38,295 nt of DNA from Chloroflexota bacterium (lineage in GTDB: Bacteria > Chloroflexota > Anaerolineae > Promineifilales > Promineifilaceae), in contig JAHEJP010000005.1 in the NCBI GenBank assembly GCA_024638855.1, positions 1 to 38,295 on the forward strand, written 5' to 3'. Of the stretch, positions 9,808 to 16,592 are shown one piece after another. Position 1 is the stretch's first letter, and every line of letters begins with the position of its first letter. Under the pieces are notes generated by a model. That model ran no database searches. It was not told the DNA's origin and saw nothing but the letters and a program-made list of their open reading frames with translations. The translations under genes were made by a program, and so were the position numbers.

Positions 9808-10080
9808 TTATGACCAGATTAAGATATCTCTTTGATTCAATTCCTGGAGAAAACTTTTAACGTCAGAGGCGGCCTCTGCCTCGGAAATTTCGTATTCTTG
9901 GGCTACTAAATCACAAATATCCCTGACGGTTCTTTTGCCATCAACAAGTTGCCATACAAGAGTACCAACTTCGTTGAGGACGCGCACTTGCCCGCCTTCA
10001 GGCGATATGATGACCGTACCATCTTCCATCTCCCGCCAAATTAATTCAGACGACTTATCAGGGATTCGTCTTTGATCCAT
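9808..10080 (-). CDS. PqqD-like (RRE) peptide-chaperone protein
   Basis: The protein has 90 residues from the ATG at 10080, which has AGGA 7 nt upstream. A start 30 nt earlier (10110) lacks a good ribosome site and overlaps the upstream gene more. The sequence follows the PqqD winged-helix pattern: ELIWREMEDGTVIISPEGG, then VRVLNEVGTLVWQLVDG, then TVRDICDLVAQEYE and a C-terminal helix with FLQELNQRDIL. PqqD-family domains (RiPP recognition elements) bind a leader peptide and present it to a modifying enzyme. Here there is no radical SAM enzyme, cyclase or obvious precursor in the window; the gene lies between a fibronectin-like membrane protein (23-nt overlap) and a secreted C25 peptidase. 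The fold assignment is strong, the partner is unknown. Confidence 0.87.
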   Translation of the reverse strand: MDQRRIPDKSSELIWREMEDGTVIISPEGGQVRVLNEVGTLVWQLVDGKRTVRDICDLVAQEYEISEAEAASDVKSFLQELNQRDILIWS

Positions 10081-10522
10081 TGTTTTTTCCTGAAGCACTT
10101 TTGAATCCATAGAGGAACAAGATCAAAGCAAAAATCGCACATACAACAGCCACAGGAATGATCCAAAAAGGCCTCGTTGGCGCTTGAACGGTCAAGACTT
10201 GATGTGCAGCCGATGTGCTGTCAAACTCTACATCCTCTAGGCGATAATAATAAATTCTGCCCGGAACAACGTCCTTGTCAGTAAATTCGTACGATGCTCC
10301 GGCGGCCGGATCAGCCTGGCTGGCGATCAGTTTATCGTTTATTTGCTTGTAAATGCCGGTTTCATTATCACTCTTAAGTATATTAAAGCCAGCAGTCTCG
10401 AATTCCGTTTCCGTCCGCCATTCTAACTTGATAGCCGGTGAAACCACCACCTGGCTGACGATTAGGACAATGGCCAGGATGAGCCATAATATTCCCAGCA
10501 AGATTAGTGTCGATCGCCGCAT
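10058..10522 (-). CDS. Small two-helix membrane protein with fibronectin-like module
   Basis: The protein has 154 residues: an N-terminal membrane helix (~5-28), an extracellular module (~30-118) and a C-terminal helix (~122-142) with a short polar tail. The module reads LEWRTETEFETAGFNILKSD, then YEFTDKDVVPGRIYYYRLED, and is clearly the same fold as in the 364-residue protein at 5298-6392. It is the first gene of the minus-strand unit. Its 3' end overlaps the pqqD-like start by 23 nt. No enzymatic motif is visible; it may be a docking or scaffold protein for the surface system. The family is unnamed as far as I can tell. Confidence 0.78.
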   Translation of the reverse strand: MRRSTLILLGILWLILAIVLIVSQVVVSPAIKLEWRTETEFETAGFNILKSDNETGIYKQINDKLIASQADPAAGASYEFTDKDVVPGRIYYYRLEDVEFDSTSAAHQVLTVQAPTRPFWIIPVAVVCAIFALILFLYGFKSASGKNNGSKTNP

Positions 10523-10906
10523 TAATGTTTAAATTCAGATCAAGAAAAGTAAGCTATAGATAGTGAGTGCGAATTCTAGCAGAAAGAATGATAAGTGTGT
10601 TACAGTTTCTAGCCCATGAGCAATTTTGCCTATCTTGTAGCCAATTCAAATGGGGAAATGCCCCTTATCAGGCTTCGATAATGGGCAAAACCAGAACTTA
10701 TCTCTTAATAACAAGTGTAAGATTCATATTTCATATAGGCTAGCAGCTCTAGTTCATTTTAGGATCGCTATCCATCGCTTCCTCTTTTACAGAGGATCTG
10801 ATAGTGGCACAAAATCATTAGAGGTGCGTGAGTGAAAGCCTTCATTGCCGATGGCGTTCTATTTATTGGTTAAAAATCTCTATCTTTGCAGCCAAAGGAG
10901 TTGAGG
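10523..10906. other. Divergent intergenic region (384 nt)
   Basis: This gap separates the surface operon (minus) from radA (plus) and must hold both promoters. On the minus strand a TAGAAT at about 10580-10585 could be a -10 box, but no good -35 lies 16-18 nt from it. No convincing plus-strand promoter was found for radA. A hairpin is described separately. The radA ribosome site AAGGAG is at 10895-10900. An open frame at 10650-10835 (+) has no family resemblance and no ribosome site and is not called. Confidence 0.4.
10660..10686. other. Imperfect hairpin in radA/surface-operon intergenic region
   Basis: GCCC-C-TTATC and GATAA-T-GGGC pair as a 4 bp plus 5 bp stem separated by one C/T mismatch, closing a 7-nt loop. 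No T-tract follows on either strand, so it is not an ordinary intrinsic terminator. It could be a leader structure or an operator; the sequence alone does not decide. Confidence 0.3.
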
Positions 10907-12286
10907 ATGGCCAAGAGCCATACCCAGTATGTTTGCCAAAGATGTGGTCGAATCACGGCCGCATATGTCGGAAAATGCCCTCAGTGTAGTGAATTCGGGT
11001 CTATGGTCGAACAAACCGTCTCCCCTGCCTCGAGCGATAGCGGGGCAAAGCGCCACTTTACAGGCCACAGGAGTAAGCCGGAACGGCTTGTCGATGTGAA
11101 GTCGGATGGCATCAGTCGACTACCACTGCCATTGCCAGAATTTTCACGGGTCCTTGGAGGAGGTATCGTCCCCGGATCGCTAACGTTGGTTGGTGGTGAT
11201 CCAGGGATCGGAAAATCAACCCTATTGCTCCAGGTGGCTGGCCTGATCGCTGCTTCTAGTGGAAAGTGTCTTTATATCTCGGGGGAGGAAAGCGTCCGGC
11301 AGATCAAGATGCGAGCAGATCGCATGCATATTCAGGCAGATAATTTATATCTGGTAACTGAAACGAACCTAAACGTGATTTTCGAGCACATCTTGGAGGT
11401 CCAGCCCGTTGTCATCATCGTGGATAGTATCCAAACGATGTACTCGGAGGAATTAACTTCCTCAGCCGGAAGCGTGACTCAGGTTCGAGAGTGTGCCGGC
11501 CGATTGCAGGAAGTTGCCAAGAATACCGGTCTATCGATATTTCTGGTCGGGCATGTGACGAAAGAGGGAGCGATCGCGGGACCTCGGGTACTTGAGCACA
11601 TCGTTGACACAGTATTGTACCTTGAAGGCGATCCATTCCACCGATATAGGTTATTGAGAGGCGTCAAGAATCGTTTTGGGGCGACGAGCGAAGTCGGCGT
11701 TTTTGAGATGGTTGAGCATGGTATGATCGAAGTCCATAATCCCTCCGAAGCTTTTTTGGCAGAGCGCCAAGTTAACGCACCCGGATCGGCTATCGCCGTC
11801 ACCATTGAGGGGACCCGTCCGCTGCTGGTGGAGATACAGGCGTTGGTGGTCACCACATCATTCTCAAACCCCAGACGTACGGCAAATGGTATCGACTATA
11901 ATCGACTACTACTGTTGTCGGCCGTCTTGAGTAAACGATCGAATCTGAGATTGCATGATAAAGATATCTATGCCAATGTGGTGGGGGGGTTACGTATCGA
12001 TGAGCCGGCCGTGGATTTGTCAGTTGCCGTCGCAATCGCCAGTAGCGCCAAGGATAGACCCGTCCATGCGGATTTAGCGTTGATGGGGGAGGTCGGATTA
12101 AGTGGCGAAATTCGAGCGGTTAGCCAACTCGATAGGCGGCTAAATGAAGCTGCGAAATTGGGCTTTAAGCGCTGCATTATACCGGGCTCGTCCAAAATGT
12201 TGCGCGCCAAAATCCCTAGCGAATTGGAAATAATCAAATGCCGGTCTATCCGGGATGTCTTGGATCGTGCTTTACTTTCCGCCTAA
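10907..12286 (+). CDS. radA: DNA repair protein RadA (Sms)
   Basis: RadA is a RecA-like ATPase that promotes branch migration and processing of recombination intermediates. The protein has 459 residues from the ATG at 10907, which has AAGGAG at 10895-10900; an upstream in-frame ATG at 10886 has no such site. Visible are the N-terminal C4 zinc finger (C10, C13, C24, C27), Walker [11 protein letters not shown] (~96-105), a Walker B-like VVIIVDSIQ, the RadA-specific KNRFG motif (~254-258), and a C-terminal Lon-protease-like domain with [15 protein letters not shown]. Length is normal for the family. Its stop codon overlaps that of the convergent GH99-like gene, and no terminator lies between them. 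Confidence 0.97.
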   Translation: MAKSHTQYVCQRCGRITAAYVGKCPQCSEFGSMVEQTVSPASSDSGAKRHFTGHRSKPERLVDVKSDGISRLPLPLPEFSRVLGGGIVPGSLTLVGGDPGIGKSTLLLQVAGLIAASSGKCLYISGEESVRQIKMRADRMHIQADNLYLVTETNLNVIFEHILEVQPVVIIVDSIQTMYSEELTSSAGSVTQVRECAGRLQEVAKNTGLSIFLVGHVTKEGAIAGPRVLEHIVDTVLYLEGDPFHRYRLLRGVKNRFGATSEVGVFEMVEHGMIEVHNPSEAFLAERQVNAPGSAIAVTIEGTRPLLVEIQALVVTTSFSNPRRTANGIDYNRLLLLSAVLSKRSNLRLHDKDIYANVVGGLRIDEPAVDLSVAVAIASSAKDRPVHADLALMGEVGLSGEIRAVSQLDRRLNEAAKLGFKRCIIPGSSKMLRAKIPSELEIIKCRSIRDVLDRALLSA

Positions 12287-14079
12287 TAGTGGCGACTAAG
12301 ATACAGCAAAGCACCGCCAATCAAAGCTAAGACTAAAGCTCCACCAAGTACGGTCGGCAAGATCCCGAGAGATTGATTGGGTGAGCCATCATCAACAGGC
12401 GCATTCGTAACCTCAGACTCGTCTCTTTCAATTGGTTCAGCTGTTTCCGTGGCAGATAAGGCTGTCGATGTCGGCAACGGGTTTGGCGTAATTGATGGGC
12501 TTTGGGTTAAAGTGAGCGAGGGTTCTGGTGAAGGTAATTCAGATGAGCCGCCAACTTCCTGAGGAATGGGTCGAAAACCCACGATCAGTTGTTGGCCAAT
12601 TTGTAGAACGCTACCCTCATTAAAACCATCATTCAGTTCATATAGCTCTGCCAATTGCAAGTCATAGGCCAAGGCGATACCAATTGGGGTATCCCCTTCT
12701 TTGACCGTGTAGACGGCCGTGCCATCATCCCGGATCACGGCGCCAGGAAATTCGGGGAAGAAAAGACCTTCGACTTCATCGTCATAGCCGATGATCAACA
12801 AGTCTCCAACCCTAAGGATATCTTCTGTGGTTCGGTCATTTAAGGTGAGGATTTCCTCAACCGTTATGCTAAATCGATCGGCGATCCCGATGAGCGAATC
12901 ACCAGCAACGACTGTGTAGACGATGGCGCCATCGTCCCGTGGCGTTGGCGAGGCGATGGGAGTTGGCGAAGAAGTAGGCGTAGGGGTACTGGTAGGAGAT
13001 GGTATTGTGGTCGGCGTTGGCGATGGGCCGAAAGTGGGCGTGAAAGATGGCTTCAATGTCGGAACTGGAGGACTAGTCGCCTGGACAACGGGAGCCGGTG
13101 CAGCAATGCTCCCGGACTTGAAGCCAGAGCTGAACTGGGAAGTCAGGTCCAAGTAGGTATTACCGAATTCTACACTTGGTTCAATATGACTTCCCTCGGC
13201 CCACTCGTTAAAGGAGTTGATGATCAACATATCAGGAGCGCTGGCGGCCGCACCGCTAAAACTTGACTGGTAATATGAGCCGCCAGCCCTATCACGGACG
13301 ATGGTTGCATCTCCACGTCCCAATAAAGAGTCATTAAATCCAGGCATGGCGGTCGCGACCCAATATTTATAAGTACCATAAGTGGTCGATGCGGCTCGGG
13401 TATTAGCTGCCCAAGTGGCAGCGGTGCCAGCGGGACTGTTGGACCAGGCGATATTATAAAGGTGCAATCCGTCAAAGACTGAAAGGTGTTCGGGGCTGCC
13501 TCCCTCGGCGATCCAAATGGAATTGTGGTTTGGGTCAACTTGTTCTCTAATAGAGGCCCATTCGCCAACGCTAAGCAACCAGTTAGCCCAAAAAAATATG
13601 ACTGGTTTTCCATCAACCCGCAGATACGCCCCGTGATTAGCATGGGTAGCCAAAAGGGTATTCAAGGCCTGTATTCTGTCGCCATTTCCTGAGAAAAAAG
13701 GGCTGCCAGTTTCGAAGTCTACGGCCGCCCTGAAGCCGCTGCTTGAAGCGATGTTTAAAAGGTTTTGGAAATTTGATTGGGTTTGATTGGCTGAAGGACC
13801 ATACCAACTTTGAACAAATGCATCAATTCCGGCCGCCTTAGCCTGATTTACATGGCGTTGAATGGTACCGCTATCCGTTGATAAATAGGGTTGAGGTGGC
13901 TGGAAAGGCGTGCGGCCGGGTCCGAATGAACCGGGCTCGTACCAGGCGTAATAAAAAGCCAGGACGAGTCTCGTTTGGCCTTGAGCGTTGGCCGAACTTC
14001 TAACCAACAACAAAAGACCAAGAAAGAATGGTAGTAGCAACAGAAACGAGATATTTATCTTTTGTGCTCTAGAAAACAT
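12283..14079 (-). CDS. GH99-like glycosidase with two LysM domains and C-terminal membrane anchor
   Basis: The protein has 598 residues from the ATG at 14079; a TTG two codons upstream is possible but neither has a clear ribosome site. A signal peptide (~10-33) is followed by a TIM-barrel-like domain (~36-320) with [37 protein letters not shown] and [15 protein letters not shown], the pattern of GH99/GH71-like and WbsX-type proteins. GH99 enzymes are endo-acting on alpha-mannosides. Then come a Pro/Thr/Ser linker (~330-383), LysM 1 (~386-432, [17 protein letters not shown]), LysM 2 (~455-503, [17 protein letters not shown]), a second linker and a membrane helix (~572-594). LysM modules bind N-acetylglucosamine-containing polymers, so wall or surface-glycan attachment is likely. 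The precise substrate is not known. Confidence 0.82.
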   Translation of the reverse strand: MFSRAQKINISFLLLLPFFLGLLLLVRSSANAQGQTRLVLAFYYAWYEPGSFGPGRTPFQPPQPYLSTDSGTIQRHVNQAKAAGIDAFVQSWYGPSANQTQSNFQNLLNIASSSGFRAAVDFETGSPFFSGNGDRIQALNTLLATHANHGAYLRVDGKPVIFFWANWLLSVGEWASIREQVDPNHNSIWIAEGGSPEHLSVFDGLHLYNIAWSNSPAGTAATWAANTRAASTTYGTYKYWVATAMPGFNDSLLGRGDATIVRDRAGGSYYQSSFSGAAASAPDMLIINSFNEWAEGSHIEPSVEFGNTYLDLTSQFSSGFKSGSIAAPAPVVQATSPPVPTLKPSFTPTFGPSPTPTTIPSPTSTPTPTSSPTPIASPTPRDDGAIVYTVVAGDSLIGIADRFSITVEEILTLNDRTTEDILRVGDLLIIGYDDEVEGLFFPEFPGAVIRDDGTAVYTVKEGDTPIGIALAYDLQLAELYELNDGFNEGSVLQIGQQLIVGFRPIPQEVGGSSELPSPEPSLTLTQSPSITPNPLPTSTALSATETAEPIERDESEVTNAPVDDGSPNQSLGILPTVLGGALVLALIGGALLYLSRHY

Positions 14080-14121
14080 GGTCAAATAACACCAAAAAAA
14101 ACGGGTGACAAAAAAAGACGA

Positions 14122-14242
14122 ATCAGTTCAGGAACCCGGTAGTAAGTGCCTCCGGTTTCAGACACTCAAATATTGCACCAGGTGCTGCATCATCAGATGC
14201 TGCCTATAGAACGCGTAATTATACCTAGTTGACCGAACTGAT
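14122..14242. other. Multi-hairpin structured element (candidate leader or small RNA)
   Basis: An outer stem ATCAGTTC (14122-14129) pairs with GAACTGAT (14235-14242). Inside it are GAACCCGG pairing with CCGGTTTC (7 of 8 positions), a perfect GCACC-A-GGTGC palindrome (14175-14185; its 1-nt loop means it would open partly as RNA), and GCATC-ATCA-GATGC (14187-14200). Together they form a plausible multi-branched fold of about 120 nt. Strand cannot be decided: it could be the 5' leader of the GH99-like gene or lie upstream of rpsF. No known RNA family was recognised. Confidence 0.35.
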
Positions 14243-14262
14243 GAAAACGACAGAAATCATGC

Positions 14263-14290
14263 TTGCTTGCGGAGTATTTTGTGGTATCCT
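14263..14290 (+). promoter_or_regulatory. Weak sigma-70-type promoter candidate for rpsF
   Basis: TTGCTT (14263-14268) and TATCCT (14285-14290) are separated by 16 nt, each matching the consensus at 4 of 6 positions. Transcription would begin near 14297 and give a leader of about 110 nt before rpsF, long enough for autoregulation by S6:S18. Confidence 0.3.
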
Positions 14291-14408
14291 TCCAGGCTGT
14301 TGCACGGCACATTTCTTGATAATTGGGTTTTGTCGCCGTTTTCCGCTCTTGACATCAGCAAGGGCAGATGCTCGCTAGAGCGATTCCAAGGAAAGGAGAA
14401 TAGGCAGC

Positions 14409-14702
14409 ATGCGTGAGTATGAAGTCACAGTGATTCTGAATGCGGGTCTGGAAGATGATACCCAGAAGGAAGTTTTGGGTCGCGTCGAAGGTTGGCTAGC
14501 CGAAGGTATGGCGGAGGACGCAGAATTGAAGTCCGAGCACTGGGGCCAGAGAACATTGGCATACCCGATAAATAAGCAAACCGATGGCTACTACATGTAT
14601 TATGAAGTTGCCTTAGACCCTGTAAAGATCAGCGAGATTGAGCGCAATTTCACCTACATGGATGAGATACTGCGTCACCTGGTCGTTCGAAAAGAAGACT
14701 GA
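14409..14702 (+). CDS. rpsF: 30S ribosomal protein S6
   Basis: S6 binds S18 and the central domain of 16S rRNA on the platform of the small subunit. The protein has 97 residues, normal for S6, beginning MREYEVTVIL and containing the conserved HWGQRTLAYPINKQTDGYY and the C-terminal ILRHLVVRKE. The ATG follows the purine-rich GGAAAGGAGA at a suitable distance. The usual gene order is rpsF-ssb-rpsR; here rpsR follows after 116 nt with no ssb. Confidence 0.97.
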   Translation: MREYEVTVILNAGLEDDTQKEVLGRVEGWLAEGMAEDAELKSEHWGQRTLAYPINKQTDGYYMYYEVALDPVKISEIERNFTYMDEILRHLVVRKED

Positions 14703-14818
14703 TCAGCCCACTATATTTATTTATCGGTGAATACATTTGATAGATACAGGCGACGACAATCCGTCTCTCGTTAGTCCGATAATGGCGCCTGGGTGTTCAG
14801 AATAAGGAGTCAACAAAT

Positions 14819-15079
14819 ATGGATGATGACAATAGACAACGTAGAGGTGACTTGGATTCGAGTCCTTATCACAGAAAACGCCGAATCTGCGCTTTTTGTG
14901 TTGAAAAGGTTAGCGAAATCGACTACAAGCAACATGAGGTTCTTCGTCGTTACCTGACCGAACACGGCCGAATTCGTCCCCGCCGGCAGACCGGAACATG
15001 CGCGAAACACCAGCGAAGTTTGGCCAAAGCCGTGAAAAGAGCCCGTCACATTGCGCTATTACCGTTTGTAGTCGATTAA
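14819..15079 (+). CDS. rpsR: 30S ribosomal protein S18 (zinc-type)
   Basis: S18 is the partner of S6 in the 30S platform. The protein has 86 residues with the conserved core [39 protein letters not shown] and the tail [10 protein letters not shown]. The C-x-x-C pair plus the later C-x-x-H make this the metal-binding (C+) form of S18. AAGGAG lies 9 nt before the ATG. An acidic N-terminal extension ([11 protein letters not shown]) precedes the core. It is 17 nt upstream of the SurA-like gene, so the two are probably co-transcribed. Confidence 0.96.
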   Translation: MDDDNRQRRGDLDSSPYHRKRRICAFCVEKVSEIDYKQHEVLRRYLTEHGRIRPRRQTGTCAKHQRSLAKAVKRARHIALLPFVVD

Positions 15080-15096
15080 TTACTTAAAAATTAAAG

Positions 15097-16461
15097 ATGG
15101 CCAAAAAGCGTAAGCAACTCGAAGAAGAATCACGGCGCCAAAGTCGTAAAGAAGTATTAATGGCGCGGAAGCAAGAAAGACAAACACGCCAGGTCCGTTT
15201 AGTCATAATTGGCATTGCCATTCTATTGGTGGCGATCTTACTAGTTGGGGTAGTCAATGAACTTTTCATTAAGCCATCGAACCCGGTGGCTAATGTTAAG
15301 GGCGTCGAAATCCCTTTAAGCGATTGGCGAAATAGGGTTCGGCTGCAGCGGGCCCAATTAATTGTTGGTCTGGAAGATTTGGCGGAGACGTTTGGACAGG
15401 ACATTGGCCAGGTACAACAATTCGCGGGACAGCAAATCGGTTTACTGGAAGATCCACAAACGATGGGCCAGCTTGTCCTCGACCAGATGGTAGACGAGCA
15501 GCTGGTTTTACAAGCAGCGGCCGCTCGTGGAATCTTTGTATCCGAAGAGGACGTACAAAAGGAAATTGAGGAGTCGTTTAGCTATTATGGCGGCGCGGCG
15601 CCTACTGCCTTGCCATCACCAACAGAGACCATCGTACCAACGCCATCATTGACCCCGATACCGACTGCGGTGATTACAGATGTGTTGCCGACCAGCACAC
15701 CATTTCCCACCCCGGTTATAGGACCCACTGGCACCCCACTCCCTACTTCTACGCCGGTTTCCCTTGAATCATTTCAGGAAAGCTTGAATGAAACACTTGA
15801 CAGTCTTGGTGGATTTGGGGTTGAGGAGGACGATCTTCGAGAAGTGGTTAGGGCCCAGATATACCAGGAGCTGCTCATAGAAGCGTTGGTTAAGGAAGAA
15901 GAGTTGCCAACGGCAGCTGAGCACGCCAGTTTTTATTTTCTTTCTTTTGACGCCGAAGAGAAAGCACAAGAGGCACTCGCCGATGTCAACCGAGAAGGAT
16001 TTCTTAATGTCTGGAATTCGATTCGCAGCCTACCTCCAGAAGATGCAGCTGATAGTAGCGCAATAGCAAGCGAAGTTCTCTGGCGAACTGAAGATGAACT
16101 AGGCGAATTCTTTGGAACTGATTTAACCGAGGCAGTTTTCAGCCAGGAAATCAATGAACCTAGCGCGGTCATCTTCGTACCTGATATTAGCGAAGAGGCT
16201 AGTGATCGTTATTACGTCATTATGGTCAGCGGCAGGGAAATTCGACCGCTTAGCGAGGCTGCTCTTGGCACGGCTGAGCAGGAACTGTTCTCTAGTTGGC
16301 TGGAATCCCAGAAGGTAACTGGCGTTGATCTGTTTGAAAGATGGCGAGCGAATGTGCCCCAACGGCCTATACTTGACCGGCGTTTCTTAATGCCGCCGAC
16401 TCCTGGCCCACCGACACCGGCCTTAGAAATTCCAGAAATTCAGGGGACACCTGAACAATAA
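15097..16461 (+). CDS. SurA/PrsA-like membrane-anchored foldase-type protein
   Basis: The protein has 454 residues. A very basic cytoplasmic N-terminus (~1-33) is followed by a membrane helix (~34-55) and an extracytoplasmic SurA_N-like helical region (~56-175), with VKGVEIPLSDWRNRVR and DQMVDEQLVLQAAAARGI. A Pro/Thr/Ser-rich insert (~180-225) interrupts it, and a C-terminal half follows. The end (YYVIMVSGREIRPLSE) resembles the closing strands of a parvulin peptidyl-prolyl isomerase domain, but the parvulin core before it is short and lacks the usual active-site motifs. I call it a foldase-like chaperone with a degenerate or diverged isomerase domain. It follows rpsR directly and ends at a strong terminator. 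Confidence 0.7.
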   Translation: MAKKRKQLEEESRRQSRKEVLMARKQERQTRQVRLVIIGIAILLVAILLVGVVNELFIKPSNPVANVKGVEIPLSDWRNRVRLQRAQLIVGLEDLAETFGQDIGQVQQFAGQQIGLLEDPQTMGQLVLDQMVDEQLVLQAAAARGIFVSEEDVQKEIEESFSYYGGAAPTALPSPTETIVPTPSLTPIPTAVITDVLPTSTPFPTPVIGPTGTPLPTSTPVSLESFQESLNETLDSLGGFGVEEDDLREVVRAQIYQELLIEALVKEEELPTAAEHASFYFLSFDAEEKAQEALADVNREGFLNVWNSIRSLPPEDAADSSAIASEVLWRTEDELGEFFGTDLTEAVFSQEINEPSAVIFVPDISEEASDRYYVIMVSGREIRPLSEAALGTAEQELFSSWLESQKVTGVDLFERWRANVPQRPILDRRFLMPPTPGPPTPALEIPEIQGTPEQ

Positions 16462-16521
16462 GTCCTAAAGTTAAGAAAAGTCCGCTGCGGCTCTTTCAAC
16501 CAGGTTCGGCGAATAAATATC

Positions 16522-16566
16522 ACGGGTTGGACAATGCTCGAGCGTTGTCCAACCCGTTTCGTTTTT
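16522..16566 (+). terminator. Intrinsic terminator of the rpsF-rpsR-SurA-like unit
   Basis: ACGGGTTGGACAA (16522-16534) pairs perfectly with TTGTCCAACCCGT (16545-16557). A central GCTCGAGC palindrome could extend the stem, which closes on itself and is followed by TTTCGTTTTT. It lies 60 nt after the SurA-like stop and between convergent genes, so it may also limit read-through from smc, although the T-tract favours the plus strand. Confidence 0.9.
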
Positions 16567-16592
16567 AGTGAGTAATTGGGAGGAGTGAATAC

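Larger units (their letters stand above)
14080..14408. other. Divergent intergenic region upstream of rpsF (329 nt)
   Basis: This gap separates the minus-strand GH99-like gene from rpsF. Its left half (14122-14242) is rich in inverted repeats, listed separately. Its right half carries a weak promoter-like pair and the AAGGAGA ribosome site at about 14394-14400. Ribosomal protein S6 operons are often controlled by an S6:S18-binding leader, but I could not fit that motif with confidence. No tRNA or known riboswitch pattern was recognised. Confidence 0.4.

Noticed and set aside
12923-13156. Low-complexity Gly/Val-rich DNA that looked like a tandem repeat
   Set aside because: It is the coding sequence of the Pro/Thr linker of the GH99-like protein read from the other strand; units are irregular and not a true tandem array.
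14344-14385. TTGACA near rpsF as a promoter
   Set aside because: TTGACA is present, but no acceptable -10 box lies 16-18 nt downstream.
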